Assembly: GCA_963839995.1 (NCBI GenBank)
Contig: CAWIXH010000006.1
Span: 186,001-250,000, forward strand
DNA length: 64,000 bases
Direction of reading: 5' to 3'
From: CAWIUB01 sp963839995
Lineage (GTDB): Bacteria; Actinomycetota; Actinomycetes; Mycobacteriales; Jatrophihabitantaceae
Below are positions 35,042 through 44,166 of this stretch, in pieces. The notes beneath the pieces are model-generated. The model did not search any database. It was not told the DNA's origin and was given only the letters and a program-made list of their open reading frames with translations. Position 1 is the first letter of the stretch. Each line of letters begins with the position of its first letter. The translations under genes were made by a program, and so were the position numbers.

Positions 35042-36067
35042 TCAGTGATTGACCAACAGGCCGCCCGCGTTCCAGGTGTTCCACGACAGATTCCACCAGC
35101 CGTAGCCGTCCCACGACGGCATGACGGTGCCAGGAATGTTGTAGATCACCACATCGCCCAGCAGCGCGAAGCTGTAGAACCACTGCGCCGTGTCCAGCTG
35201 CAGGTTGGTGCAGCCGTTCGAGGTGTTCAGCTGGCCGATGTGGGTGTTCCACGGGGCGCCGTGGATGTACTCGCCGCTCGACGTGACCCGAGTCGACCAC
35301 TTGACGTCCTCGGAGTAGCCCGGCCCGACCATGTGCACTATGCCGTCGGGCTTGCGGGTGTCGGTGCCGGGGATGTCCTCGCCCTTCTGCATCACGACCT
35401 TGGTACCGCTGTAGGTAGGGGTCTTGGCCGCGCCGAGCGAGACCTGGATCGTCTTGACGACCTTGCCGTCGCTGGTGACCGTCATCTGCTTCGGGTTCGT
35501 ATCAGTGACCGTCGAGATGTGCGCTGCTCCGGTCGAAAAATTGAGGGTCAGGCTGTCGTCGTAGGCCAGGCCCGGTCCCGCGCTGACACCCTTGAGCGGC
35601 AGGTTCACGAAGATCTTCGCGTGCGCCGGCCAGTAGCTCTGCGGCCGGTACAGCGCCTCGATGGGAGCCTGCTTGCCGCTGGCAAAGGTGTGCGAGGACT
35701 TCTGCCAGTACCACGCGCCGTTTGCCGGCTGGCCGTTGACGGTGACGGACGCCGCCTTGGTGAATCCGCTCGATTCGGTGGGCGCGACGGTGAACCACAG
35801 CACGACGGCGAACCCCACACCCCACACCTGCCCGTCGTCCTGCAGCGTGCTGACGTGCACCGGCTTGGTCGGCTTGGGCTTGCTGCTCGCCGACGACTGA
35901 CCCGAAGGCGCCGCGGCGGACGAGTCGGCACCGGGGACGCTGGACCCTGCGGTGCCCTTGCCCGACGTGGTCGAGGAGCACCCCACGACAACCACGGCGA
36001 GCGCGGCCAGCAGGGTCGCGACGTAGCTGAGTCGGCGCATCGCGGTGCCACGCGGGTTCGAACTCAC
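35042..36067 (-). CDS. L,D-transpeptidase lipoprotein (first copy)
   Basis: About 341 residues: lipoprotein signal (lipobox VVGC), Ser/Pro-rich linker, an Ig-like domain (from about TKPVHVSTLQDDGQVWGVG), then a YkuD catalytic domain. The active-site region is HGAPWNTHIGQLNTSNGCTNL; the nucleophilic Cys is in SNGCTN where SHGCxN is usual. It should form 3-3 cross-links in peptidoglycan or attach proteins, on the outer face of the membrane. The GTG at 36067 is chosen because TACCCT lies exactly six bases upstream, as at the paralogue; ATG 36040 is the alternative. Co-directional with the paralogue and ftsY. Confidence 0.87.
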   Translation of the reverse strand: MSSNPRGTAMRRLSYVATLLAALAVVVVGCSSTTSGKGTAGSSVPGADSSAAAPSGQSSASSKPKPTKPVHVSTLQDDGQVWGVGFAVVLWFTVAPTESSGFTKAASVTVNGQPANGAWYWQKSSHTFASGKQAPIEALYRPQSYWPAHAKIFVNLPLKGVSAGPGLAYDDSLTLNFSTGAAHISTVTDTNPKQMTVTSDGKVVKTIQVSLGAAKTPTYSGTKVVMQKGEDIPGTDTRKPDGIVHMVGPGYSEDVKWSTRVTSSGEYIHGAPWNTHIGQLNTSNGCTNLQLDTAQWFYSFALLGDVVIYNIPGTVMPSWDGYGWWNLSWNTWNAGGLLVNH

Positions 36068-36079
36068 CCGGACAGGGTA
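36068..36079 (-). promoter_or_regulatory. Candidate -10 box, leaderless start of first L,D-transpeptidase
   Basis: TACCCT, then GTCCGG, then the GTG start on the minus strand. The spacer GTCCGG is identical to that at the paralogous gene, so the promoter-start unit appears to have been duplicated with the gene. Confidence 0.5.
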
Positions 36080-36125
36080 AGGGACTGCGCCATGCGCGAC
36101 GTACCGCACGGCCCGAGATCTGGCG

Positions 36126-37145
36126 TCACGAGTGATTCACCAGCAGGCCCCCGGCCTTCCATTGGGCCCAGCCGAGGTTCCAGTCGCCCAGGCCGTCCAA
36201 CGCGGGCATGGTGCCCCCGGAGGTCCCTGAGTAGGTCACCACGTCGCCGAGCAGAGAGAACTTGTAGAACCACTCCGCGTCCGCGGTCTCCAGGTTCGTG
36301 CAACCGTTGGAGGTACTGGCCTGCCCGATACGGGAGTTCCACGGTGCCGCGTGGATGAACTCGCCGTCCAGGGTGACCCGTACCGACCAGGGCACCAGCT
36401 CGTTGTAAACCGAGGACGGTCCGGACCTCCCGTCGCCGATCATCCGCTGCGGATTGCGCTTCTCCATGACGACTTTCGTGCCGTTGTACGTTGGCGTGTT
36501 CCCCTTGCCGAGCGAGACCCCGATCGTCTTCTGCACGGCGCCCTCCGACGTGACCACCATCTGCAGGGACTGCCCGTTCACCCGCGAGACGTGCCTCGCG
36601 CCAATGCTGAAGTCGAGCGTCAGGTTGTCCTCGTAGACCAGGCCGGCACCGGCGCTGAGGCCCTTGATCGGCATGTCGACGTGGATCGTCGAGTGCGCCA
36701 GCCAGTAGTCCTGCAGTCGGTAATGCGCCTCGATCGGCCCGTCGGCGTACGGCCGCTCCCAGTACCACGCACCGTTGGCCGGCGCTCCGTTGACCGTCAC
36801 CGTGGTCGCCTTGGTGAACGCCGAGGAGTCGGTGGGTGCGGGAGAGAATCGCGCGATGATCGGCTCTCCGACGCCGTAGGTCTGGTCGTCGCCCTGCACG
36901 GTGCTGACCTTGACCGGTGTGGTGGGGATCGCCGGCTTCGTCGTAGTCGGCGTCCCGGACGGACCGGACGAATTCCAGCCGCCCGGGCTGCTGCTGGTGC
37001 TACTACTGGTCGAGCCGGGCGTGCCGTTGCCGTCCGTGGTGGTCGCGCAGGCAGTGACAAGCATGCCCACCGTGACCAATCCGATGAGGAGACCTATTCG
37101 CGCCTTGCAACAACGAGAAGCAATAGCGCGGAGGGTCAAAGACAC
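36126..37145 (-). CDS. L,D-transpeptidase lipoprotein (second copy)
   Basis: A 339-residue paralogue of the neighbouring gene: lipobox VTAC, Gly/Ser/Pro linker, Ig-like domain (TPVKVSTVQGDDQTYGVGEPI), YkuD domain with HAAPWNSRIGQASTSNGCTNL. The architecture resembles mycobacterial Ldt proteins with one Ig-like domain, and both copies have Asn instead of His before Gly-Cys. The tandem pair lies between smc and ftsY, all on the minus strand. The GTG start has TAGGCT six bases upstream and no ribosome site. Confidence 0.88.
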   Translation of the reverse strand: MSLTLRAIASRCCKARIGLLIGLVTVGMLVTACATTTDGNGTPGSTSSSTSSSPGGWNSSGPSGTPTTTKPAIPTTPVKVSTVQGDDQTYGVGEPIIARFSPAPTDSSAFTKATTVTVNGAPANGAWYWERPYADGPIEAHYRLQDYWLAHSTIHVDMPIKGLSAGAGLVYEDNLTLDFSIGARHVSRVNGQSLQMVVTSEGAVQKTIGVSLGKGNTPTYNGTKVVMEKRNPQRMIGDGRSGPSSVYNELVPWSVRVTLDGEFIHAAPWNSRIGQASTSNGCTNLETADAEWFYKFSLLGDVVTYSGTSGGTMPALDGLGDWNLGWAQWKAGGLLVNHS

Positions 37146-37157
37146 CCGGACAGCCTA
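37146..37157 (-). promoter_or_regulatory. Candidate -10 box, leaderless start of second L,D-transpeptidase
   Basis: TAGGCT, then GTCCGG, then GTG on the minus strand, the same geometry and the same spacer as the paralogue. Shows that this gene probably has its own promoter despite lying downstream of smc. Confidence 0.5.
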
Positions 37158-37221
37158 GGTGATGCGGGCAGGTCATCCGACCGGTGTGCGAGAGCGTGCG
37201 CCGTACGTCTGCTGTATGCGC

Positions 37222-40200
37222 TCAGCTGGCGGAGACGAGCTCTCGCCCGACCTCACGAAGCCGCTGGCTAATCACCTGGGTTATCCCGTCACCCCGCATG
37301 GTGACGCCGTAGAGCGCATCGGCGATCTCCATGGTGCGCTTCTGATGGGTGATCAGCAGGATCTGGCTGCTGGCTCGAAGCTCGCTGATCAGCCCGATGA
37401 GCCGGCCCAGGTTGACGTCGTCCAGCGCGGCCTCGACCTCGTCCAGGACGTAGAACGGGCTCGGCCGGGCTCGGAAGATCGCCACCAGCAACGCCACCGC
37501 GGTGAGCGACCGCTCACCGCCGGACAGCAGCGACAGCCGCTTCACCTTCTTGCCGGGCGGCCGGGCCTCGACGTCGATGCCGGTCAGTAGCATGTCGTCG
37601 GGATCGGTCAGTACCAGGCGTCCCTCGCCGCCGGGGAACAACGTCGCGAACACCACCTCGAACTCGCGCGCGACGTCCTGATAGGCGCTGGTGAACACCT
37701 CGAGAATCCGGTCGTCGACCTCCTTGACAACGGTGAGCAGGTCGCGGCGGGTGGCCTTGAGGTCCTCGAGCTGCGTCGACAGAAACTGGTGCCGCTCCTC
37801 CAGCGCGGCGAACTCCTCGAGCGCAAGGGGGTTCACCTTGCCCAGCAGGGCCAGCTCACGTTCCGCCCGCGCCGCCCGCTTCTCCTGGGTGGGACGGTGG
37901 AACGGTCCGGACTGTGGTGCGGTGACGGTCTCGCCACGCTCCCGCGCCTGTTCGTACTCCGCCATCTCCAGCGAGCTCGGCGGGGCTGGCTGGTCCGGGC
38001 CGTACTCTGCGAGCAATGCCTCGACTTCGACGCCGAACTCTTCGACGGCTCGGTTCTCGATCGCCTCGATGCGCAGCCGATGCTCGGCGCGGGCGACCTC
38101 GTCGCGGTGGACCGCATCAGTGAGCCTGGCCACCTGCTCGTCAAGCCCTCGGCTGCGGTCGCGCAGCGCCAGCAGCTCGCCCTCGCGAACGACGCGTCTG
38201 TGCTGGACCGCGTCGCGCTCGGTGGCGGCGCGGGCCACCGAGTGGCCGATCGCGACGAGGGCAGCCGTTGCGGCGTCACGGACCCCGGCAGCTACCACCG
38301 CGCCCCGGGCGCGCGCGCGAATCACCTCGGCGTGCCGCCGCCGCGCCGCCCGCTCGTCTGCGGCGGCCCGACGCAGCGCCTCGGCGCGTCCGGCGAGCGC
38401 GCGCACGCGTTCCTCGCCGGTGCGAACGGTGAGCCGTGCCTCGAGCTCTGTCTGACGGGCGGCCTCGACAGCTGCGGCCAACGCGGCACGTCGGGCGGTG
38501 TCGTCGTCGGCGTCCGCGACGGGCTCGGCTTCGGCCAGCCGAAGACGCTCCTCCAGCTCGGTGAGCCCAGCCAGATCCCGGTTGCGCGCCTCCTCGGCGG
38601 CGAGACATGCTTGCTCCAGCCGCTGGGCCTCGGCCGTGGCGGAGCGGACCGATTGACCCAGCTGGGCGAGCTGCTCGGCGACGGCGGACAACCGTGCGTC
38701 GGACTCGTTCAGCGCGTGCAGGGCCGTGTACACCTCCGCCTCGTGCTGCGCCGCGTCGGCTCGTGCAGCGACCAGCTCGGCGTGCAGCCGGTCGTGCCGG
38801 ACACTCGCCTCGTCCGAGCGCTGTTGTGCCTCGTCGACGGCGGCCTGCACTTCGATCGCGCTCGGCGCCGACGCCGATCCGCCGGCGGCCCACTGCGCGC
38901 CAAACACGTCACCGGCCCGGGTGACGCCCCGGAGCTGCGGGTGCTCGGCTACCAGGTGTCGTGCCGCGGTCAGGTCTGGGACGACGGCGACCCGGTCCAG
39001 GGCGCTGCCGACAGGGCCGAGCAGCGAGTCGGGGGTACGGACGACGTCGATCGCCCAAACGGCGCCCGGCGGCAGCGCAGGCCAGCCCGCGCGGTCAATC
39101 GGATGTGCTGCGCCGCCGATGGCGATGCCCACCCGACCGGCCTCGTCGGTCTTCAGAAGCTGCAGCGCGGCTGCGGCGTCGTGGGGCGAGGCCACTGCAA
39201 CCGCTTCGGCGAGCGGACCGAGGGCTGTGGCGATCGCCGCCTCGTGGCCGGGTTCGACGCTCAGCAGCGCAGCCACCGAGCCGAGCACGCCCGGCAGCCG
39301 CGACCCGGCCGCGAGCAGCGCGCCGGCGCCGTCCTTGCGGGTCAGGCCCAGGGCCAGCGCGTCTCGGCGCGCGGTCCAGGTGGATCGGTCCCGCTCGGCC
39401 TCCCGCTCTGCCGCGGCCAGCTCCCGGACCCGTGCCTCGGCCTGTTCGTAGGCGGCGACAGCGGCTTCGTGCCGCTCATCCAAACTCAGCTCGCCCTCGT
39501 CCAACGCGCCCACTTGAGCGTGGATGTCGGCGAGCTGTGCTTCGGCCGCGGCCGCGCGAGCTCGGGCGTCAGCGGCCGCCTCGGCCAGCCGGGCGATCTC
39601 GCCACCGCCAGCGGTGGCGCGGGTGCGCAGGGCGTTGACCTGGCCCGCCAGCGTCGCCAGGCCCTCACGCCGGTCGGCCACCGCCCGCGCAGCAGCCACG
39701 ATGGCCCGCTCCGCTTCGGCGAGCTGGCCTTCCAGGCCCTGCCGGGCGCCGACGCCCGCCGTCAATGCCGCGTGTGACTCGTCGAGCTGGTGCTGGATCG
39801 CGGCTTCCTGCGCGGAAACGGCCTCGGCCTCGGCGTCCAGCGCCTCGGGATCTTGGCCGGGCCGCACGTCCGCAGATTGGGCCGACAGGTGCCGGGCCCG
39901 TTCCGCCGCGAGCGAGGCCGTGCCGCGGAAGCGTTCCTCGAGCGCCGAGAGGCGGTACCACGTCTCCTGCGCGGCGGACAGGAGCGGCGCGTCCGCTGCT
40001 GCCGCTTGCTCGAGCCCACTCTCCCGGGCCCGCGCCTGAGTGAGCTCGGCCTCGACGCCGCCACGACGGGCCCGGATGGCCTGCTCGTCGGCCACTTCAC
40101 GGTCGAATTCGTCTCGGAGTGCGACGAGGTCGTCGGCCAGCAGCCGCAGTCGCGAGTCGCGCAGCTCGGCCTGCACTCCGGCCGCCCGCCGGGCGATCTC

Positions 40201-40827
40201 GGCCTGCTTGCCGAGTGGCTTCAGCTGGCGACGAAGCTCCGCGGTGAGATCGATGAGGCGGGCGAGGTTGGCCTCCATCGCGTCGAGCTTGCGCAGTGCC
40301 TTCTCTTTGCGTTTGCGGTGTTTGAGGACGCCGGCGGCCTCCTCGATGAACCCGCGACGATCCTCCGGCCGCGCCTGCAGGACCGAGTCGAGCTGGCCCT
40401 GCCCGACGATCACGTGCATCTCGCGGCCGATCCCCGAGTCCGACAGCAGCTCCTGGATGTCCAGCAACCGGGCCGATTCGCCGTTGATCTCGTACTCGCT
40501 GGCGCCGTCACGGAACATCCGCCGGGTGATCGAGACCTCGGTGTAGTCGATATTCAGCGCGTTGTCGCTGTTGTCGATCGTGAGCGTGACCTCGGCCCGA
40601 CCGAGCGGCGGACGGCCCGCCGTGCCGGCGAAGATGACGTCTTCCATCTTGCCGCCGCGGAGGGCCTTGGCTCCCTGCTCGCCGAGCACCCAGGCGATGG
40701 CGTCGACGACGTTGCTCTTGCCAGCTCCGTTCGGTCCGACGACAACGGTGATACCAGGCTCGAAGCGCAGGGTCGTGGCCGAGGCGAAGGACTTGAAACC
40801 TCGCAGGGTCAGCGAGTTGAGGTGCAC
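37222..40827 (-). CDS. smc: Chromosome segregation protein SMC
   Basis: A 1201-residue SMC ATPase, normal length. Walker A GPNGAGKSN lies at about 32-40; long coiled coils flank a central hinge (about 500-640); the ABC signature LSGGERSLTA begins near 1101 and Walker B (FYVLDEVEAALDD) near 1125. With ScpA/ScpB (not in this window) it compacts and segregates the chromosome by loop extrusion. It follows the repair and ribosomal cluster and precedes the L,D-transpeptidases and ftsY on the same strand. Confidence 0.97.
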   Translation of the reverse strand: MHLNSLTLRGFKSFASATTLRFEPGITVVVGPNGAGKSNVVDAIAWVLGEQGAKALRGGKMEDVIFAGTAGRPPLGRAEVTLTIDNSDNALNIDYTEVSITRRMFRDGASEYEINGESARLLDIQELLSDSGIGREMHVIVGQGQLDSVLQARPEDRRGFIEEAAGVLKHRKRKEKALRKLDAMEANLARLIDLTAELRRQLKPLGKQAEIARRAAGVQAELRDSRLRLLADDLVALRDEFDREVADEQAIRARRGGVEAELTQARARESGLEQAAAADAPLLSAAQETWYRLSALEERFRGTASLAAERARHLSAQSADVRPGQDPEALDAEAEAVSAQEAAIQHQLDESHAALTAGVGARQGLEGQLAEAERAIVAAARAVADRREGLATLAGQVNALRTRATAGGGEIARLAEAAADARARAAAAEAQLADIHAQVGALDEGELSLDERHEAAVAAYEQAEARVRELAAAEREAERDRSTWTARRDALALGLTRKDGAGALLAAGSRLPGVLGSVAALLSVEPGHEAAIATALGPLAEAVAVASPHDAAAALQLLKTDEAGRVGIAIGGAAHPIDRAGWPALPPGAVWAIDVVRTPDSLLGPVGSALDRVAVVPDLTAARHLVAEHPQLRGVTRAGDVFGAQWAAGGSASAPSAIEVQAAVDEAQQRSDEASVRHDRLHAELVAARADAAQHEAEVYTALHALNESDARLSAVAEQLAQLGQSVRSATAEAQRLEQACLAAEEARNRDLAGLTELEERLRLAEAEPVADADDDTARRAALAAAVEAARQTELEARLTVRTGEERVRALAGRAEALRRAAADERAARRRHAEVIRARARGAVVAAGVRDAATAALVAIGHSVARAATERDAVQHRRVVREGELLALRDRSRGLDEQVARLTDAVHRDEVARAEHRLRIEAIENRAVEEFGVEVEALLAEYGPDQPAPPSSLEMAEYEQARERGETVTAPQSGPFHRPTQEKRAARAERELALLGKVNPLALEEFAALEERHQFLSTQLEDLKATRRDLLTVVKEVDDRILEVFTSAYQDVAREFEVVFATLFPGGEGRLVLTDPDDMLLTGIDVEARPPGKKVKRLSLLSGGERSLTAVALLVAIFRARPSPFYVLDEVEAALDDVNLGRLIGLISELRASSQILLITHQKRTMEIADALYGVTMRGDGITQVISQRLREVGRELVSAS

Positions 40828-40959
40828 GAATCTCCCGGCGGGCGCTCGGCGGTGTCGGTGGCTCGTGCGAATCTAGCGCGCCGCGGTCGGCGCGCACGCG
40901 AGGCAGGCCGACGAGTTAGCCACGCTCCTGCCGGGTCATTCGACCGGCAGGCGGGCCGG

Positions 40960-41169
40960 CTATGCCAGGGCGGGTTCGGCGGGTTCGGCGCCTTCGGAGA
41001 GGCGATGCAATTCGAGGTCCAGCGCGCGGTCCAGGACCGGCTGATAACGCGCGCGCAGATCGGCGAGTTCCCCCTCGAGTTCTTGGATTCGACGACGCAA
41101 TCGCACGACCTCGAGCGAGAGCGCTTGGTCCGAACCGTTACCGATGTACCCAATGAGGGCGCGTGCCAT
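40960..41169 (-). CDS. Small coiled-coil protein, unknown function
   Basis: A 69-residue protein: a short N-terminal segment MARALIGYIGNGSDQ followed by a predicted coiled coil (LEVVRLRRRIQELEGELADLRARY) and an acidic, Ala/Pro-rich tail. The ATG at 41169 has AAAGG about eight bases upstream. It precedes smc on the same strand with a 132-base gap. I do not recognise a named family; similar short heptad proteins with a conserved head occur in Actinobacteria. Confidence 0.6.
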   Translation of the reverse strand: MARALIGYIGNGSDQALSLEVVRLRRRIQELEGELADLRARYQPVLDRALDLELHRLSEGAEPAEPALA

Positions 41170-41430
41170 GTAGCGACCTTTCACACAACTATGTCCGTGC
41201 CGACGCTATTGTCGGGCACGTCAGTTTGTCCGTGTGCGACGCGGCGAGGGCTGCGCGCACCTGTGGTAGATGCCTTGCGGCGATGCGCGTGACTCTCGGT
41301 CGGTCATCCCATGGTCTCACCGTGGTAACGACAGGTCAACAATCAAGGCGCCTCGGTGCGGGCACTGACACGACCTTCACAGCACCCCTTGCATCCGCTC
41401 ACAGCCGCTCACCGTTCACCCACCGCATCG

Positions 41431-41450
41431 CCTTTGCCCCGCCGTGGCAC
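41431..41450 (+). repeat. Isolated copy of the CTTTGCCCCGC repeat
   Basis: CCTTTGCCCCGCCGTGGCAC, a close match to the copies at 29.7 kb and 47.45 kb. It lies in a 345-base gap (41170-41514) between the small coiled-coil gene and the 3' end of the HTH gene. Apart from this repeat I see nothing coding or structured in that gap. Confidence 0.6.
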
Positions 41451-41514
41451 TCGCTCACCTAGGCCAGTGCCCGGGCCCGCGGGTCGCTCGCTCGGGCTTC
41501 GGCGCAGTAGGTCG

Positions 41515-42264
41515 TCAGGCGCCGGCCAGCCCGGTGTCTTCGGCTACCAGGAAGTGGAAGGCGCCCGGGCCGACCGTCCCGGTCAGGGTGCCGACCACGG
41601 TGACCGCGTCATCGTAGGGTCCTTGCACGTAGAACGGAACGCCGTTGCGTCCGAAGGTGATGACGCTGTCCTGCGTCCATGTCCCGAGGTGTCCGGCGGT
41701 GGCCGCGAAGTCCCGCGCGGGTTCGAAGCCGAGCCGGCGCGCGGCTTCGACCGCCCCGAACACCACCTGCTGGGCCAACTCCAGCGGCGCTGCCAGCGGC
41801 GGCCCGATGTGCTCGAACGCACCGAAGAACAGTCGCACGAATCCCGGTAGCCCGCCTTCATCCATGATCCGGGGTCCGAGGGTGTCTTTCACGCCGAGGC
41901 AATGCGTGTCGACTAGATACCCGCACACCGAGACCCGGTGAGAGCGGTGTCGGCGGGCAACGGCCACGGCGGCCATCCCAGCCACGTCCTCTGCCCCGGC
42001 CGCGACGTCGGGCCAATCCTGACGATCCCCCGGTACGCCCAACCCCCCGCTCCAGCCCGGGCTTACCCAACAGCCCACGAGCGCCGGCTCGCGGTCCGTG
42101 GCCGCGGCCTGCGCCGAGACCGCACGAACCAGCGGGGAGACAGCGGCTGGGCCCATACCAAGTGTCCGGGCGACTTGCTTCGGGGACAGTCCGGCCGCGC
42201 GCAACTCACGCACTCGATCGAGCACGCCGTCATCCAACGTCGCGCGCGCTGTCACACTTGACAT
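41515..42264 (-). CDS. Helix-turn-helix protein of unknown function
   Basis: A 249-residue protein. Residues about 15-48 look like a resolvase or LuxR-type helix-turn-helix (VRELRAAGLSPKQVARTLGMGPAAVSPLV); the remaining 200 residues include a conserved-looking VSVCGYLVDTHCLGVKDTLGP block and an LFFGAFEHIGPPLAAPLELAQQ helix. I cannot name the family of the C-terminal part. Putative roles (regulator, or accessory to a mobile gene) are open. Same strand as, and upstream of, the small coiled-coil gene; the antiporter lies further upstream. Confidence 0.6.
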   Translation of the reverse strand: MSSVTARATLDDGVLDRVRELRAAGLSPKQVARTLGMGPAAVSPLVRAVSAQAAATDREPALVGCWVSPGWSGGLGVPGDRQDWPDVAAGAEDVAGMAAVAVARRHRSHRVSVCGYLVDTHCLGVKDTLGPRIMDEGGLPGFVRLFFGAFEHIGPPLAAPLELAQQVVFGAVEAARRLGFEPARDFAATAGHLGTWTQDSVITFGRNGVPFYVQGPYDDAVTVVGTLTGTVGPGAFHFLVAEDTGLAGA

Positions 42265-42377
42265 CTACCACGTGGGCATCCGTGCCCCATCCAGATCGCC
42301 TGCGACACGCCGCGCCGCACCGTGTGGATCTCCCGGAGCACGACGCTGCGTTGGTTGAGCGGTTCGGATCTCGTCCC

Positions 42378-43859
42378 TTATTTGCTCGTGCCGCGCTCGG
42401 GCCTGCTGAACGTTGACCTCAGCTGAGCATCAACATCGGAGTCGGCCAGGACGATGACCTCGTCGCCGGCCCGTAACTCGGTGTCGCCGCGCAGGACGAG
42501 CAGGCGGTTCGCACGTAGGACGAGGCTGATCCAAGCATCGTCCGGCAGTTCGGTGAGGTCGGCGATGCGCCGCCCGTCGGCCGGGGCACCCTTCTGGATG
42601 GTCAGCCGATGGACGCCTCTGGGCGCTTCGCCGACGCGAACGCCCAGTGACCAGGGTTCGGGCTCTATGGCGCGCACGCGCAGGTGCAGCAACCGCGTGA
42701 CCGTCGGGACCAGGCTCCCCTGCACGACGACGGAGAAGATCACGACAACGACCACAATGCCGTAGAGCCGTTCTGCGTCCGCGACGTGCGCCGTGAGCAG
42801 GGAGCCGGCGAGCAGAATCGGTACCGCACCTTTTAGCCCGGCGAACAGCACGAAGAGGCGTTCGTTTCTCTTCAACCGAGCTGGGACGAGGCAGCCGCTG
42901 ACGAACAGGGGGCGGATGACAGCGCTGAGCACAATCCCGAGCAGTAGTCCCGGTATCCAGACGTCAGGGTGCGCAAGTTCGGCGAGATCGACGGTGAGGC
43001 CCAGCACGACGAACGCGACGATCTCGCCGAGGCTGCCCAACGCCGTATGGAATTGCCGGATGTCGCGCTTGTAGGGGACTCGTTCATCGCCGAGCACGAT
43101 GCCCGCGACGAACACGGCGAGGAAACCGGATCCGTGGGCGATGGCCGCGACGCCGTAGATGAGCAGGCCACTGGCGGCGGTGCGCAACGGGTACAACCCG
43201 GCACTGGGCAGGGGTACTGTCCTGACGAACCACACCAGGGCCCGACCGCCGACGACCCCGATGGCCAGACCGACGGTCATTTGCAGCGCGAATTCCCCGG
43301 CGATATGCGCGAAGGCGCCCCCGCCGATACCACCCGCCGCGATCAAGCTCGCCATCAGCGATATGCCGACGGGATCATTGGCGCCGGACTCGCCCTCCAG
43401 GATCGTGCCGCTACGTCCGGCAACCTCCCGCTGACCGAGCACGGAGAACACCACGGCAGGGTCGGTCGGGGCAACGGCCGTTGCTACCAGCAGCGCCAAG
43501 TACCAGCCAAGGCGGAAGGCGAAATGAACGAAGACGGCGGCACCTGCAACGGTGAGGAAGGTACCGAGAACGCCGACGATCCCGATCGGCACCGCCGCCA
43601 GGCGAAATCGTCTCCAGCCGATGTTGAGCCCGCCATCGAACAGGATGCCCAGCAGGGCAAGGGTCACCAGCTGCTGAACCGTGCGCTGCGGCGGCGAGTG
43701 CAGACTCGGAATCGCCTCTACCGCGGCCGCAGACGCGAGTAAGACCAGCAGCGGCGCCGGCACCTTGAGGTGTTCGGTAAGCCGACTGGACAGCAACGCC
43801 AGCAGCCCAACAGTGGCGATCATCAAGATCGCTACCACGAACGAGTGCGACTCGGGCAT
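42378..43859 (-). CDS. Potassium/proton antiporter, CPA1 family with TrkA-C domain
   Basis: A 493-residue protein: about 12-13 transmembrane helices over residues 5-395 followed by a cytosolic TrkA-C (RCK_C) domain (about 410-485, RLTIQKGAPADGRRIADLTELPDDAWISLVLRANR region). The exchanger signature is VATAVAPTDPAVVFSVL and GESGANDPVG, with the ion-binding Asp in the latter. It should exchange K+ (or Na+) for H+ across the membrane; the C-terminal domain suggests nucleotide or ion gating, as in CvrA/NhaP2-like antiporters. Stands alone on the minus strand. Confidence 0.85.
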   Translation of the reverse strand: MPESHSFVVAILMIATVGLLALLSSRLTEHLKVPAPLLVLLASAAAVEAIPSLHSPPQRTVQQLVTLALLGILFDGGLNIGWRRFRLAAVPIGIVGVLGTFLTVAGAAVFVHFAFRLGWYLALLVATAVAPTDPAVVFSVLGQREVAGRSGTILEGESGANDPVGISLMASLIAAGGIGGGAFAHIAGEFALQMTVGLAIGVVGGRALVWFVRTVPLPSAGLYPLRTAASGLLIYGVAAIAHGSGFLAVFVAGIVLGDERVPYKRDIRQFHTALGSLGEIVAFVVLGLTVDLAELAHPDVWIPGLLLGIVLSAVIRPLFVSGCLVPARLKRNERLFVLFAGLKGAVPILLAGSLLTAHVADAERLYGIVVVVVIFSVVVQGSLVPTVTRLLHLRVRAIEPEPWSLGVRVGEAPRGVHRLTIQKGAPADGRRIADLTELPDDAWISLVLRANRLLVLRGDTELRAGDEVIVLADSDVDAQLRSTFSRPERGTSK

Positions 43860-44166
43860 CGGATCCGGCCTCGGATATTGGCGGGCTGGTCGGGATGTTG
43901 GACGCTACGTCATTGCGGAGCCGCGGACGGCGTCATGATAGCCGGGGCAGGCACGCAGCACCGGGAGGTCTGGACCAGGTGCAAGATGCCCACTATGACG
44001 AAACAACGCAGCAGCGCGGGCCTCGAGCTCAACCATGACGGGTCCCGGGATGCCTGCCTACCGGCATGAATCGTCGTCCGACGATCGGCCGGGATCGGTC
44101 CGTCAGGTGCCGGCTCGTTCACCGCACGGTCGCCGGTGCCAGACGGCCGATGCCGTCGGTGGCCGC

